DNA of 64,000 nucleotides from Microvelia longipes (GCA_018340805.1 JACMZG010001870.1:21581745-21645744), one strand, 5' to 3'; shown: positions 40,401-52,687, counted from the first letter of the stretch. The notes: generated by a model not told the origin, from the letters alone. Made by a program: numbers and translations.

Positions 40401-41874
40401 AGTATTTGTTTTATAATAATGTTATAAACATTATTTCTCACGTGATAAAAACAGGGACAACAAATTTTAAAGTCCATATTTTAACATTATAATCTTGCAA
40501 ATTTCCTATAGGTATCCTGGTAATTAATTTAGAAGAACTTCTAAGTATTCTTTTAAAATTCAAGCTTAAAATACTTTAATTTGATTTTTTGTTTTAATGC
40601 TCTCTGACTATTGTTAGTTTTTTTAATGCTAATAAATAATGTTTTTATTTGTTTTGTTTAGTTGATAACTCTGTTGAAGTTGTAACTATGATGACTGGAA
40701 GGACAATTGAGAACAGCATATCTCGTTTATCTAAAGCTTCGTTAGGAAATGAATTTGTTAAACTGCTTAAATTACAAGTGCCATCATTAACTAATGTTAA
40801 TATTAATGATTTTGAAACGTATGGAGATGCAAAACATATTGCTAAGAAATATGAAGTAAGTATCAGTCAATATTTATTCTAAGGAAAACACAATAATCCT
40901 GTGTAGATGGTTTTATTTTCTTGGCTTTATTTTAAGAAAAATAATGACTTTTAAATGGAACTAAAACTAAAGTAGCAAACTTAATAAACTAACTAATCCT
41001 AAAACATCTATGTTTATAAGGTTATAATTAAGTTTTGTCCCATATGTGATGTGGTATTTATCTTAGCACCACGTTATAAAGCTTTATAAAGTATGTTGTA
41101 CTTACCAGTGCTAATTTAGTAGATAACTCTTTTTATCAAAAAAATTGATTTTTACCATTTACTATATTTAGTAATGGTTTTACTATAATACTAATAATGA
41201 CCGTTTAGAGCCTTGCGGCTCATCTGGGATAACCCCTGCGGGAACCACCTCGGGTGGTAGTAGCAACCGTTATGCTCAAAGTGAATTCTAAAGTTGGCGA
41301 TAATATATCTAAATAATAATGTTCTATAAAACAGAGCGTAACCTGGGATGCGAACCCCAGACCTCCGTGGGTGTCAAAGGTCAGTGTTAAGACTAACGCC
41401 TTAACGACCTCGGCCACGGAGGCGGTTTTTACTATACTTTATTTATATATTAATGGTACTACTATTTACTATATTAAGAGTTATTATTAGGGAGAGGGTT
41501 TTAACAAGTGCCCAAACCCATAATTTATCTAATTTTTTTGTATATCCTTAAAATTTAGTAGGTTATAGACAGTCGGACTTAAATAACGCATGTGCATCAT
41601 GGGAAAAGCAAGGAAAACAAGTGTGGTCTTGGCTGGGATTTAAAACAAGGCCCTAACAGGCATTCCTGAGAGATTTCAATGCTTATATCCTTTAGTCTAC
41701 TTAATCACACTACTACCCTGTGTATCTCCTATTCATTGCACAACTTGACATTATTTTTACACATTTCAGGCTGCTAAAGAAATATTCTATGGGCTATTCA
41801 TCAAAGCAGGACTAGGCTCATGGGTCAGGAAGCCATATGAACAAAATCATTTTGAAGTAAACAAAAATGTTTAA
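25469..41874 (+). CDS. Adar: ADAR, double-stranded-RNA-specific adenosine deaminase
   Basis: Converts adenosine to inosine in dsRNA in the nucleus. Exons: 25469-25514 (ATG 25488), 26395-26527, 28435-28583, 30602-30848, 31364-31552, 32078-32252, 33710-33975, 35528-35639, 36233-36386, 37419-37570, 40089-40237, 40662-40855 and 41770-41874 (stop 41872). All phases agree, giving 683 residues. Two dsRNA-binding domains lie near residues 71-135 ([28 protein letters not shown]) and 205-268 ([30 protein letters not shown]). The deaminase domain begins near 310: H371 and E373 in HAE, C429 in PCGDAR, C493 in SCSDK, and the base-flipping Glu near 466 in ESGEGTIPV. The C-terminus [12 protein letters not shown] is typical of ADAR2-type enzymes. 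The first exon follows a splice acceptor, so a non-coding 5' exon exists upstream. Exon 7 left unspliced would end the protein after MPKHAS. Introns contain several fold-backs. Confidence 0.95.
32558..33180. mobile_element. 623-bp fold-back/MITE with ~100-bp arms in an ADAR intron
   Basis: The left arm 32558-32657 (ATCATAATGACTAG ... ATCTTCAGGCTAAAAC) pairs with the right arm 33081-33180 with few mismatches. Both arms share AGCTTAAAGTTCTAT, TTATTAGCAATATATTT and CATCTTCAGGCTAAAAC. It is non-coding, within the intron between ADAR exons 6 and 7. Confidence 0.8.
33380..33478 (-). repeat. tRNA-derived SINE fragment
   Basis: On the minus strand an A-box-like TGGTGCACTGGTAGAG is followed about 35 bases later by a B-box-like AGGTTCAATTAC. 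It lies in the same ADAR intron as the 32558-33180 fold-back. Too degenerate for a tRNA. Confidence 0.5.
36664..37285. mobile_element. ~620-bp fold-back element in an ADAR intron
   Basis: The left arm, about 36664-36890, and the right arm, about 37060-37285, are inverted copies with indels. Shared stretches include TTCAAACCAAATTTTT, CTTAAGTTATG, GTGGAGCCCTT, AATAAGTGGTTCCCTG and TTTAAAGCTGATAAAAT. A 61-codon open frame inside (36724-36909) has no recognisable protein content. Confidence 0.75.
37998..38100. repeat. Small inverted repeat (~18-bp arms)
   Basis: TTGACTTATATATGAAAG at 37998-38015 mirrors CTTTCCTATATAAGTCAA at 38083-38100 with one mismatch. MITE-like, in the ADAR intron between exons 10 and 11. 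Confidence 0.5.
39725..39870. repeat. Dispersed repeat (inverted partner of 22990-23140)
   Basis: Contains GAGCATTGCAGG, TTAGTTTTAACATTGACC and TTTGAAATGAACCAATCAAA, which are the complements of the phrases at 22990-23140. Within the ADAR intron between exons 10 and 11. Confidence 0.6.
41188..41423 (-). mobile_element. Complete tRNA-derived SINE with target-site duplication
   Basis: On the minus strand it starts GCCTCCGTGGCCGAGGTCGT. An A box lies in TGGCCGAGGTCGTTAAGG and a perfect-looking B box GGTTCGCATCC lies about 55 bases on, as in a class II (Leu/Ser-type) tRNA. The 3' body ends AGGCTCTAAACGGTCATTAT. Flanks GGTTTTACTATA (41176-41187) and GGTTTTTACTATA (41424-41436) are a target duplication differing by one T. 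The acceptor ends do not pair, so this is not a functional tRNA. It lies in the last ADAR intron. The same 3' body occurs at 1-95. Confidence 0.8.
41600..41725 (-). repeat. Possible degenerate tRNA-like SINE
   Basis: On the minus strand GTGTGATTAAGTAGACTAAAG resembles an A-box region, and TTTTAAATCCCAGCC a decayed B box. It lies in the last ADAR intron, 177 bases from the complete SINE. Weak. Confidence 0.3.
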
Positions 41875-42407
41875 TTTCTCATTATTATATCTCATCTAAT
41901 GGTTAAGATTTAAAATATAATATACTTAGGGAAATGCTTATTGATATTAGAAAATTACTTATTGAAACTTCTTGTAATGATTGTTACTTAAATTGTTTTA
42001 ATAACATACATTTTTAGACTTATGCCAGTCTTGCCTGGCATAAATATCCATAAGTATTTGTCATACTTAGACAACTATTATAAATTATAATATTAAAATT
42101 TTTATTGCATATTTTTAGGATGATCAGTTCATGTAAGGACATTAAAATAATTTTAATGATTGACTGTACAATAATATTTTGTGATGTGAGTTTTTATTTG
42201 AATTAACTGATGGTTAAAGTACAAATTGAATTCCTAGTCCAATATTGCTGATGGATCTTAATTTTTTAATTATAAGTATGACCATTGATAGAATTTTAAA
42301 ATCTGCTGTGTGTTGGTTAATCTCACTAATATTTTATGGAAGACAAAATATAGTTTTTTTTGTTTGTTTACCTAATGAAGTAATTTTATTAGTCAGTTTT
42401 GGCTCAT

Positions 42408-42413
42408 AATAAA
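42408..42413 (+). terminator. Candidate poly-A signal of ADAR
   Basis: AATAAA 534 bases after the ADAR stop codon. In such AT-rich DNA the hexamer is common by chance. Confidence 0.35.
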
Positions 42414-43079
42414 CAAATTTTTTTTGGTTGAATCTATTTTGTTATAAATTATGTGTTGTCACTCTTCTACAAAGTATAAATTTAATATTTCTGTTTGGGT
42501 AGATAACATAAAAGGTACATTAACAAAATTTTATTAAAAAACATAAATTGTGATTATTATTATATAATACAATAGTCATTATTAACATAATAATCTATTT
42601 AAAGATATTAGCGTTAGTGAATAATAGTATGCTATTTATCATCATGCCCAAAAATCCATTCTTTATTTTATTTTTCAATTTTTTAACCATTTCCGCATTT
42701 TATTTTCTTTATAATACTGAGTATTTTACTAAAAAATATATCTGTAGAGCTATTTTATCTTACTATTAGATACATTTCTAAAAGTTTTATTACAAATTAT
42801 ATTAACATAATTATTATAAAATAGGTGAAGTTATTTTTAGTTATGGAATATATTTTATTTTTGATTCTCACATATTGAATGGATAATTTTTTAAAAGTTT
42901 TATCAGAATGTAGTGCATGCAAAGTTTTTAAGTTTTAAACAAGTATCTAGTTATAGTGTTTGCATTTTAAAGAAAAAACGATTTCCCAAATGAAGAAGCT
43001 GCTCAGCAAGTTTGCTACCTGAATTAAAGCTTTGTGGCGATAACTCTGACTCAAAGATACATGCAGCAATATCAAGAAT

Positions 43080-43091
43080 ATATAATTATAT

Positions 43092-43135
<44 letters not shown>

Positions 43136-43155
43136 ATATTATTATAATATATATC
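43080..43155. repeat. (AT)n microsatellite
   Basis: About 75 bases of AT dinucleotides with short interruptions. Confidence 0.9.
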
Positions 43156-44554
43156 AGCATATATTGGTTTGCTGCATTCTTATCTCTTGTCTTATAAAGT
43201 AAATTTCCTTTTTAATGTATTAAATTTGAATGCAATGCTTTTAATAAACTGTGACATCACTATAATCTTTGATTGAGAGGAAAGCTAAAGCTGATCATTT
43301 CGGAAAGTGTTGAAAAAAATATTTATTTTTTACATTCCTTATTTGCCAGTGTTATTATTGACTGGTTATTGTTGGGGAAAAACTTTTTGTATAAATAAAA
43401 CTTTGTTCAAACAATTTGTGTTGCACTTTTTATTTATTTTTTTTTTAAATTTAATTATTGTTTTATTGTTAATCATTTGAACTAAGTTATTAAATATGTA
43501 ATTACTTAACTTCATTCAATTGAAAAAAAAAAAATAGGTTTTAGCAATATGTGTGAAAATTTTAAAGGTTTGTGCAAATGTGAAAGTTATTTAAAGGTTT
43601 TTTATTTATATTAGGAACTGATTAATTACTCTTTTTTATTTTAGTAAAATTTAAAAATATTCCTGTTATTTTGTCAATTTCTTGGGACAGTTGAATTGCT
43701 GCTATAAAATATGTAGCAAATAACATTGCACACTGAAAATAATATGAATAGTAATTAGAATAGACATATAATTGCTCTCAGAATGTTGATGCTTTTTTTT
43801 CTTACAAGTGTGCATTCTCAATCAAGACCAACTGCACAATTTGTTTGTTGAGAAGATTTCATTGTATTTAAATATTTTTGTTCTTGAAGAATGAGTATAC
43901 ACTTTTATAGTATCTTTTCTAGTTGAATTTTACTTTGCAAATACTTACTGAACCTAACAATCCTTTATTTATTTTGATGATTCCACCAGCAATTATACTT
44001 GTATCCATAATTTTTAATTGCCACATGAACAGTATTAACTGGAAAAAATATAATTTATATCATTTGGTACTAGTTAATTTTTCAAATCATTATAAATTAT
44101 TATTTATAATATTTCCATGTAATCTATTTGTTTTTTAAGAAGATCTTTGTTACATAAGTTAACCATGTATCATTTACCAGCAGTGAAACCTGAGCTTCGC
44201 ACGGTAAATATTTTATTTATCAAACATCAAATAATTAATTATTCCTTTGAGGAATACAAAAAAAAGTTGTTTACTGTTGTAACAGCAAGAAAATTTTTTG
44301 TCTAAGATGGTTTTGTCTATCTAGCGATTCTCAAGCAGTGCTTTATGATTGCTTTGTAAGTTACTTTTTTCGATAAGTTGAATTTTTTTTTAAGTTTAAC
44401 TTTTAATGAGAATACAATAATATTCTCAACAAAATAGACCATGAATTAAAACAGTTAAATAAACGCCACAGAATAGTATTATTTGAGATGTATACATTTT
44501 TTTATGATTTTAGACTCAAATACTGTTCATTGTGATCAGTCAGTGGTATAATTG

Positions 44555-45070
44555 AAAGTTAGGTTAAGATGTATCATTTTGATCCAATCTGTTAGCTTTG
44601 AACATTTTTACACATACCCTTATAATTATATTAGAAAATATCTCAATGACACATAAAGTGCGTTTATTCCAACTTATGAGGATTTATGTTAAAAGTTTGG
44701 TCAAGCCCTATCAATGAAATTCTGAGATATAAGACCCAAATTTGTTTTCCTTACACATACTCCTTAATGTTATTTGTGACCGGATTTCGATGAGTCATAA
44801 AATATATTCATTCTGTCCCATGAGTTATTTGTGAAGGAATTTCATTGAGACATATAATGTGGTCAATATGACCTATGAGTTGTTTAGGTGTAGAGTTTAG
44901 TTAAGATCCATTGATTAGATTCCAATCTGTAAAATTTAGTGTTGCACTAAACCCATATTATTTTTGAATGAGTCCCGATTTGACTTGAAAAGTGACTGCT
45001 CAGACCTATGAGTATTCTAAGTTTAAAGTTTAGTCAAGATCTATCAATTAGATTCTGAGCTGTAAGCACT
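44555..45070. repeat. Degenerate tandem repeat, four units
   Basis: A ~40-base motif of the form AAGTTTAGTCAAGATCTATC, AATTAGATTCTGAGCTGTAA recurs near 44555, 44691, 44894 and 45026. The intervening DNA also shares TATGAGT and ACATATAATG-type phrases. Unit spacing is uneven (about 130-200 bases). Non-coding; origin unknown. Confidence 0.6.
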
Positions 45071-45225
45071 CAAAAAAATAATTTTTACGCAAATCCCCTA
45101 CTGTTATTTTAGGACTGATCAAGATCTGACATAGTTTATGACTCCTGATATATGTAATTAGTCTAAGTAGTAGTCTGTAGTCTTAAGTAGTTTTTGAGTC
45201 AAAAGCAACCAAAATTTCAACTTTT

Positions 45226-45228
<3 letters not shown>

Positions 45229-45289
<61 letters not shown>

Positions 45290-45305
45290 TATATATATTA
45301 TATAT
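45229..45305. repeat. (AT)n microsatellite
   Basis: About 75 bases of AT dinucleotides just downstream of the last detected receptor exon. Confidence 0.9.
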
Positions 45306-45380
45306 GGATTAACTCCTATTTTATTAATTTCTTATTATCGTATTAATTATATTCCTATCACATTTATCTCATTATATTAC

Positions 45381-48300
45381 CTGGTGTCGAATACATTGTG
45401 TAAGTTTACTTGGTGGAATTCTAAGTAACAATTTTGTTCCTTTTGCTGCCTGAAAAAAAGAACCTTAGATAATGATAAAGTGATACATGGCTCAATCACT
45501 TAGTTGCATTGATGTAATACCTTTTTAGTACCATATAGACTGTAGCATGAAATTGCCTGGTTTATTAAAATTGCAAAGGAAGATCCTTCTAGGTGGTGAA
45601 AAAATGTATTTGTGATCTTGGTTGTTGAAAAATAAATCAATAGGCCACTAACATTTGAAGGTATAAACTGGTTAATTGGTTGAAGATGTAAATAATGCAT
45701 TATGTGGGAAAACAATAGTTTATAATCTTCTATACATTTATTTCCTTTATCCGTCAATTTATTTATTTTTTAAATTTTGACGGCATTGGTTCACATGCAA
45801 ACCATATTTACATTTTTTGCTGAGCTACCTTAGTTCTTAAGATCGATCACAAGCCTAGTGGTGTGATCACTTTGGTAGTATGTGCCTGAGAAACATTGAG
45901 GTCATCTTTCCAACCTTTCTTGCCTGCTATGTCAACTCTTGATTCTACTTTCCTTACACAACCTCTATAGGATTGGGCCTTTTTATATAAAAAGGATTTT
46001 ATATAAAATAAATTTTTAACTGTACTTCAAATCACCTTTTGTGACACTTCGTCTGAAGCTATAATTACTCCTGATATAATTACTACATTCTTGATAATGT
46101 AAGCTAATTTTAATCCAGAACAATATGACTCTGAATATAGGGAAAAATAAAGATTGATAAATGAATTGGACATAAAAAATAAAATATCAGCAAAAAGTCT
46201 GGAACTAAACAATAAATTAAGTTTTGTTACACATTGACCCAAATCTTTTTGTAAATGTGTGTAAGACTCTAATGCTTCTTCAAGTTTTCTTATATCTTGA
46301 CCTTTGTTAATACTTTTTTCAAATGATTCTTCCAATCTGTTGTACCTAAAAAAAAATATTTGATATATATTTTTTTTAAATATTGATTTTGTTAAAAATT
46401 CTAAAATCTACTTGTATTATGAATTTTATTTATGCAAGTTTTATAAAATCTATTTTAGCGAATATTCTTTGGAGAAATTTGCTAATGGGATGGCAGATTT
46501 TTGTCAAACATGCTATCTCTCGGACGGATGAATATTTTTAAATCAACCTTGGGTAGGACACAAACCCTATTGAAAACCAGGTTAATTGATGTCATTAGCC
46601 TAATTGGCTGAGTCTGCAACATTTTCAAAATAATTGGTGAAATTCAAGATTAACATTTTTTGCTGGAAAAAAGGTGTTTGAATCAAATAAAACTGGTCCA
46701 AAGTTGATACGACAACCACCATGCATGACCAAAACCACAGTTTTGACGTTTTGGTCAAAACTGTGGTTTTGACCGGTATCACCCTAAAATATGGTCAGTA
46801 ACCTCATATGTTTTTTGGGTGCTGGATCCCATGAAACTGGAGTTGATTATATTACTCATAGTGTGTAGTACATATACAGCTAGTGTTCCCAGGTTCAAAT
46901 CTTGGTACAGTCACCAATTGCTTTTGAATGAAGTGTTTTATAATGTTAAAATGTACTTCAATTTTAAAGCTTTAATTTATTTTTGTTTGTTTCATAAGAC
47001 TATTGTAACCTCCAGTTACTTTTTGGTTGTTTTATCTTATCTTAATTATTATCGTCTTATTTACAGTATTTAGGTTTATAACTTCAAAATAATTTGTGTG
47101 GTGCATTGTAAAATCTATAGAATAAAAATGCACATTTTCTTTTAAAATTTGATTAAATTAAAGAACAAGTTGTAATGCTATTGCTTATTAAGCATATACC
47201 AAAAAACTATGCAATAATGATAATAATAAGCCCGCATTTCAAAGAAAATTTCCCAGCTGTCAGACCTTTGCACCTGAATTTATTTATGTATTATGATCCT
47301 TTTTTAATTGCTCAAAAATTTCTTGAGACAAACTTATTTGCCAAAGGGCAAAGTTGGTATGTTATTATTGTAGAACATTTCAGTGCCCTGACTGAGTTTA
47401 TGATATAATATCCTTGTTATTATAGTTTTTATTTTTAAACTTTCATTTTATTCCTTTTTTCCTATAAAGTTTATCTATTAACTTTACCTTGAAACAAGTT
47501 CTGAACAGATGGCAATGTAGAAAAAATCATATCCCTCCAACAAAATGACTGCTTGAAGACGGATGATGATATTTTGTACATCCTACACAATAAATTTTAG
47601 TTTTTAATATTTAAAAATATAGATAATGCAATAAAATATCTAAAGATGAACTAAAAGCTGGATAAGTACAGACTCAATCTTTAAAGGGACACATACACTA
47701 TGACTCGTTATTCTAAGTTACCAATTTGACCACTCAACCATTCTATATACGAGTCTGATTTTCTTTTCATTTGGTGATTGTTGTACAATTATTGCAAAAA
47801 CTTTAAATATTTTATTTAGAATTTTTTTAGATTTGAATTCATTATTCACGTTGTACTCTAGGATATTCTTTATTTATTGTAATTTTTTAAAAAGAAAATT
47901 AAGCTCGTTAACTGCTGTGTTGAGTGACTCAGTTGCAAAAAGATTTTAATCAGAAAATTAAACTTATTATTTTAATAGAAAGGCAGCATCTAATTTTTTT
48001 ATTTTATGTTACTTTTTTACAATTACTTGCCCTTAATGTTTCACAAGATAAAAATCTTGCAAACAGTCCTGAAGATGTCACCCAAAAAAGCCAAATTCCT
48101 AAAATAATTGCACTGTTAGATAAACCTTTCAATTTTTTATTTTCCCAATAAACTTTTTTGAATTCTTTATCATAATTTTCAACACTTATTATAAAATCTA
48201 TGAAGTTTTTTAATGATTTAATTAAAATAATAACTTGTATTATTATTTCTATTTCCAATATGAGGTCGTAAAATTGGTAAAATAAATTTATTTTAAATTC

Positions 48301-48543
48301 TCTTTTTAGAAAAAATATAAAATGTAGTATTATATATAACCCTATTGTAAAACATAAATTCAAATTTATCTTATATATTTTCCATTCCCTTGTATCATCA
48401 GTTAATACATTATTAATTGGTAACAACCCAAAAATTTTAAATAAAATTATGAATGGTCTAATTTCTAAAATGAAATTCCTAGTTTCAGAAATTCCATGTA
48501 GTAATTCTGTAATAGTCAAATGATTTATCTGCTTGTTTGTCAT
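45381..48543 (-). CDS. Gustatory receptor (7tm_7 family), last exon not found
   Basis: Insect chemoreceptors of this family are seven-helix ligand-gated channels in sensory neuron membranes. Exons on the minus strand: 48543-48031, 47582-47488, 46345-46036 and 45449-45381, with phases 0, 2 and 0 in agreement and 329 residues so far. The N-terminus MTNKQINHLTITELLHGISE is followed by hydrophobic segments (FIILFKIFGLLPI, LCFTIGLYIILHFIFFL, IIIQVIILI, IILGIWLFWVTSSGLFARF). Exon 2 carries VILLEGYDFFYIAIC, then RYNRLEESFEK as in Gr loops. Exon 3 ends in FADILFFMSNSFINLYFSLY and two further hydrophobic stretches. Exon 4 is the short AAKGTKLLLRIPPSKLTQC piece that precedes the last helix in Grs. The expected terminal exon with a TYLVIL-QF-type helix is missing. 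Exon 1 seems to use a GC donor (AGG/GCAAGT); a weaker phase-0 GT donor lies 18 bases on. Confidence 0.75.
46730..46771. repeat. Perfect 18-bp-arm inverted repeat
   Basis: CAAAACCACAGTTTTGAC at 46730-46747 is the exact complement of 46754-46771, with spacer GTTTTG. The right arm is itself nearly palindromic, so the block can fold in two ways. It lies in the receptor intron between exons 2 and 3. Confidence 0.85.
46882..46915 (+). repeat. tRNA 3'-half-like fragment
   Basis: CCAGG-TTCAAAT-CTTGG forms a T-arm, followed by TACAGTCACC. No matching 5' half or acceptor partner is visible upstream. Probably a SINE remnant rather than a tRNA gene. Confidence 0.3.
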
Positions 48544-48907
48544 TATAACAAATTTGCATTTACAGTACTTCTAAGACACTATATTTCATTAAGACAGACT
48601 GAAACTTAATAAGACTTTTTTGTTTATTTTTTACTTCAATTTTTTAGGAGGCAATTTAAACTGTATCCACTTTTTGTGGGTAATGAAGCATTAATGGCAT
48701 TAAATTTAGTAATAATGTAATGGTATATTTCACAAAAATATTGTTTTATCCACAGATAAATTATTATAATAATATATCTTATAACAATGGTTTGACTGTT
48801 GTTTATTTGGGCGAATAAATAATTGGGCCACTGCAGTTAGTTTTCTTTTAATAATGCAAAGAATTTACAAAAAATAACTCTTATTTTGTATATAGCTTGG
48901 CCATAAT

Positions 48908-48985
48908 CTAAACGTTTTACAGAGTGAAACTCTGCATTATCAGTAGTAGCATATTACACAAACTATTCCAGCATCAAAATAACAA
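48908..48985. mobile_element. MITE fragment (relative at 63074-63213)
   Basis: AAACGTTTTACAGAGTGAAA, CTCTGCATTATCAGTAGTAG and AACTATTCCAGCATCA match the ends and interior of the inverted-repeat element at 63074-63213. Confidence 0.55.
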
Positions 48986-50022
48986 CGTATTAATATCAAT
49001 AATACATACCAAAGTATAAACAAAATTTAAAGTTATCCCAAAACCAGAAAGTTCACAGATTAACAGAAACCAAATAAACATAATTATCATTTCTATCCAC
49101 AGTCCATTTTACTCTTCACTTAATATAATGTGTAGTTTCTAAAACACTGAATACAGCATATCTATACCAAACATCTACAAATTCTTTAATAGGAAAAAAC
49201 ACATTTAATAAAGAAAATTCAAATCCTTTAAACAAATAATAATAAGGTCACTGTAACTATCTGGAGATAAATAAACCTACATGGTTTGTCTATTAATTAT
49301 CTTGGATCCTGATCAATGCAGACCATAATGAACAATATTAATTTTCCATTGATCTGGAAGATACAATGGATTTTTTATTCCAATTCCATGGAATTCCAAC
49401 AATTCCATTGTTAGTAAAACTTTCAATTTAATGTTCCTTAACTATAATTTTAAAATAAATGCTTCTCCTTCCAGAGATATTTTGTGTTCAATTGCATGCA
49501 GGATATATTTTAAAAAATTCTTACTTTTTCTTAACTATTAAAAGAATCATAAGCAAATTTCTGATGGAAATTCACTAATAAATTTTGAGGCTGTTGCCTG
49601 ATATGCTGACAATCATTTTACTTATGGAGACTTGTTAAAAGAGTCCTTATTGCTGCCTCTACTATAGAAGCAGCATAAATGTAGGTAATATTTTATTAAT
49701 TTTTCCTTCCCTCAGCTTCCGTTTAGGTTCTCTTATCTCTTCTTTGTCATATCAGGCTGCTCAGTTAATGTAAATCAACCTTTGCCTCCACACTTAGTTA
49801 GTCTGAGTTAAAATCTATATTTTGTATAGAGGTTTGCGCTGGCTTGCACAGTTGGCCTTTTGAGTCCATAAACAATGCCATAGTCTGTCAATAATAAGGA
49901 TTGCGCTCATAGGTGATTAGGTTAGCTCCCAAAAACCATATTTATTTTCTAAAATTAATTTTAACTTAAATATGTTCAAAAAATAAAAATTAACTAAAGA
50001 GATACGAAAAGAATTTATATTT

Positions 50023-50213
<191 letters not shown>

Positions 50214-51224
50214 CCACACCTAGAAGGATTTTTGCCCATCAGAGATGAGGTTGGACAGTGATAAAACTCAACATGTATAAAGGTCTCTTATTTTCTGATA
50301 AAGAATAAAGATGTTTTTTGAGTTAAAAATGTGTGTTCTTGTGAAGGATCCTTATTAAAGATACTTGGTTTTAGTATAAAGTATAGTTATTTATTTCTAA
50401 ATCAAGATTTGCTTTGTTTTGACCATTGGTAAGCCTGTTTATTTCCTTTTTTGCAAGTCATATTTTTAATGGTGCCTCTTTAAGTTACCAATTTCTGGGT
50501 GATAAAATCTGCTGAAAAATTCGACTATTTATTTAACAGTAAGTGCAAATCTTATTTTCTAACTGATTATTTTCAAAGATCCAAGTTTAATTATATTATT
50601 TATTAAATTTATAAGCCAATATTCTCTGTATAAATGTTTCTTTTTTAGAGAGATAGAACAGGATGAAGTAACTATTTAAAATGCATACCTATGTTCATTC
50701 TGGCTACGTTTTATTTTGGCCAATGCTTATGTTGATAGAAGTTAGTGAGCCCTTTCCTTATTAACCGAGGTATAAGCAGGTGTGGGTGTGGTGATTTGGC
50801 CCTAACCTCGACCAGTAGCTTTAAATCCGGAACCGATATTTAACCATAATTATCAATTTCAGGTGTTTTAAGACATCCAGAGTGAGTTTTATCAAGTTTT
50901 CAAGACTGAAAACTAAAGACTTATGTGAGTATGTTATCATCATGGTTCCCTGTCTTGCTTAATTTTTCGATTTATTTGTAGGAAAAAATTGGTATCTCGG
51001 AACTTTTTGCCAAATCACCCAAATTATGCTGCAACACTTATTCGCAGACTCGATTATAATAGCTAGTCCTCAGATAGTAAATAAATTCTTATTTTCAGCG
51101 ATCACCCATACAGGCATTAAACACGCTGCATTCTGCTTAAATTTGATGATCATACAAAAACCGTAAATATACTTGCTGCGTTGAGTATTCAATCGAATTA
51201 CTTTTCGTTTTTAACAAATTACAA

Positions 51225-51601
51225 TTTTTACTTTTCCTCATTTATAGTGTAGGTTTATAGATGCAATTAATCCAAAACCGGGATGTCACCGGCATTATTC
51301 CTTTCAGGTGTTTTAAAGACATCTTGAGTGGTTTTTACAATGTAATGTTGTTGTTCGTCATTGTAGCTCCTAGTGTGTTTATGCTAGAGTGCCTGTATAT
51401 CATACCTGATATACTGACATTCTAGTTTTTGCTAGAGAGTTAAAACTTCGTTCAATAATCAGTCTTTAGGTGTAGTTGTAAAAAATAATGCCATCCGATT
51501 GAGATATGGCACGCATGTGGCTATGTATAATACCAATATATGTCCTAAGTTTAATTTCATTATCAGTATTAATTCAATTTTTATCGAATGGCTTGTATAT
51601 G
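51225..51601. repeat. Dispersed repeat, copy left of the RTE element
   Basis: Shares with 56951-57350, in the same order: TTTTACTTTTCCTCATTTAT, TCACCGGCATTAT, TTTCAGGTGTTTTAAA, CTAGAGAGTT-AAACTT and CAATTTTTATCGAATG-CTTG. A third, short copy is at 50862-50905. Function unknown. Confidence 0.65.
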
Positions 51602-52687
51602 TTTTTTTAAAAAAATTTTAAAAATCAGAAAAATAATCCCTTCCAGGATCTAAGAAAAAAGAGGGAAAGGGAAAGACAGAGAGGAGTAATAGTGTCGCTT
51701 TTAGTGAGGAGTAAAATACGAAATAGAGTTTTGGCTCGCGTGTACTTTATTGTTGGTAAGACCCTACATCATCGGCGGTTTTGTAGGGGGGGGGGGGTAA
51801 TTCCCTCCCCCCCTAGGATCCAAAAAAGGAGAGGAAACATAAAAAGAAGAAAAAGTGAGGAGTAAAATATAAAATAGAAAGAAATTTAAGGCCTTTATAT
51901 ATTAACGTCATAGAAAAAATAATTTCTGAATAGCAGAACAACACCTTAAGATTAAATAAATATAAATAAATAACCATTTATTGCACATTACACATTGAGA
52001 ATACAATTTTACAAAACATTTAAACAATTTACACTTATTTTATTTGACATGCGCAAATCGACATTGAGCCGTGGTGCCTCATAGAGGAAATCTTAGTTGG
52101 TATACCAACTGAAATTCTATTTATACTCAATACTTACTTTATTCTTAAATACTACTTTTATTAATTTCTAATAATTCTATCTTTAATCATTTTTTAATAA
52201 TAATTACACATTTCCATTTTAATAATCCATACTATTTTAATTTATTTTTATATTTTAAAATTATTCTTATTTTTCTTATTTTTATTTTATTGATAAATAC
52301 CTTTTACTACTAATAATTTTCTTAAAAAAGATTTTTAATAAAACAGTAAAAATTATTAAACAATTACAACATGCATATAATTTAAAAATTCATTAAAATA
52401 AGGTGCGTTAATAATACAAACTTAAAAGCGAACTATATGTACAGAATAATATCACAATAACCTTAATATTATAACATAAAACATTAAACCTATTAGTAAT
52501 TCTTATTACAATAACTTAACAATATTTTAGTTAATATGTATTATGTATTATATTTAGTATTAATTATAGAAGTGTGTCCATTTCATACTCATATATTACA
52601 TATTTATTTATAATTATTATTTTTGTTATTATTATTTTCTTTGTTATGCATTATTTATTAATTATTTATTTTATTTAATATTTTGTA

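Larger units (their letters stand above)
41875..45380. other. Intergenic region between ADAR and the gustatory receptor (convergent)
   Basis: No gene is recognised on either strand. It should hold the ADAR 3' UTR (poly-A signal AATAAA at 42408-42413) and the missing last exon of the receptor, which I could not find. It contains (AT)n tracts at 43080-43155 and 45229-45305 and a degenerate tandem repeat at 44555-45070. Confidence 0.5.

Noticed and set aside
41330..41425. Possible functional tRNA-Leu/Ser gene on the minus strand
   Set aside because: A and B boxes are good, but the acceptor ends do not pair, the similarity continues into a 236-bp body and there is a target duplication, so it is a SINE.
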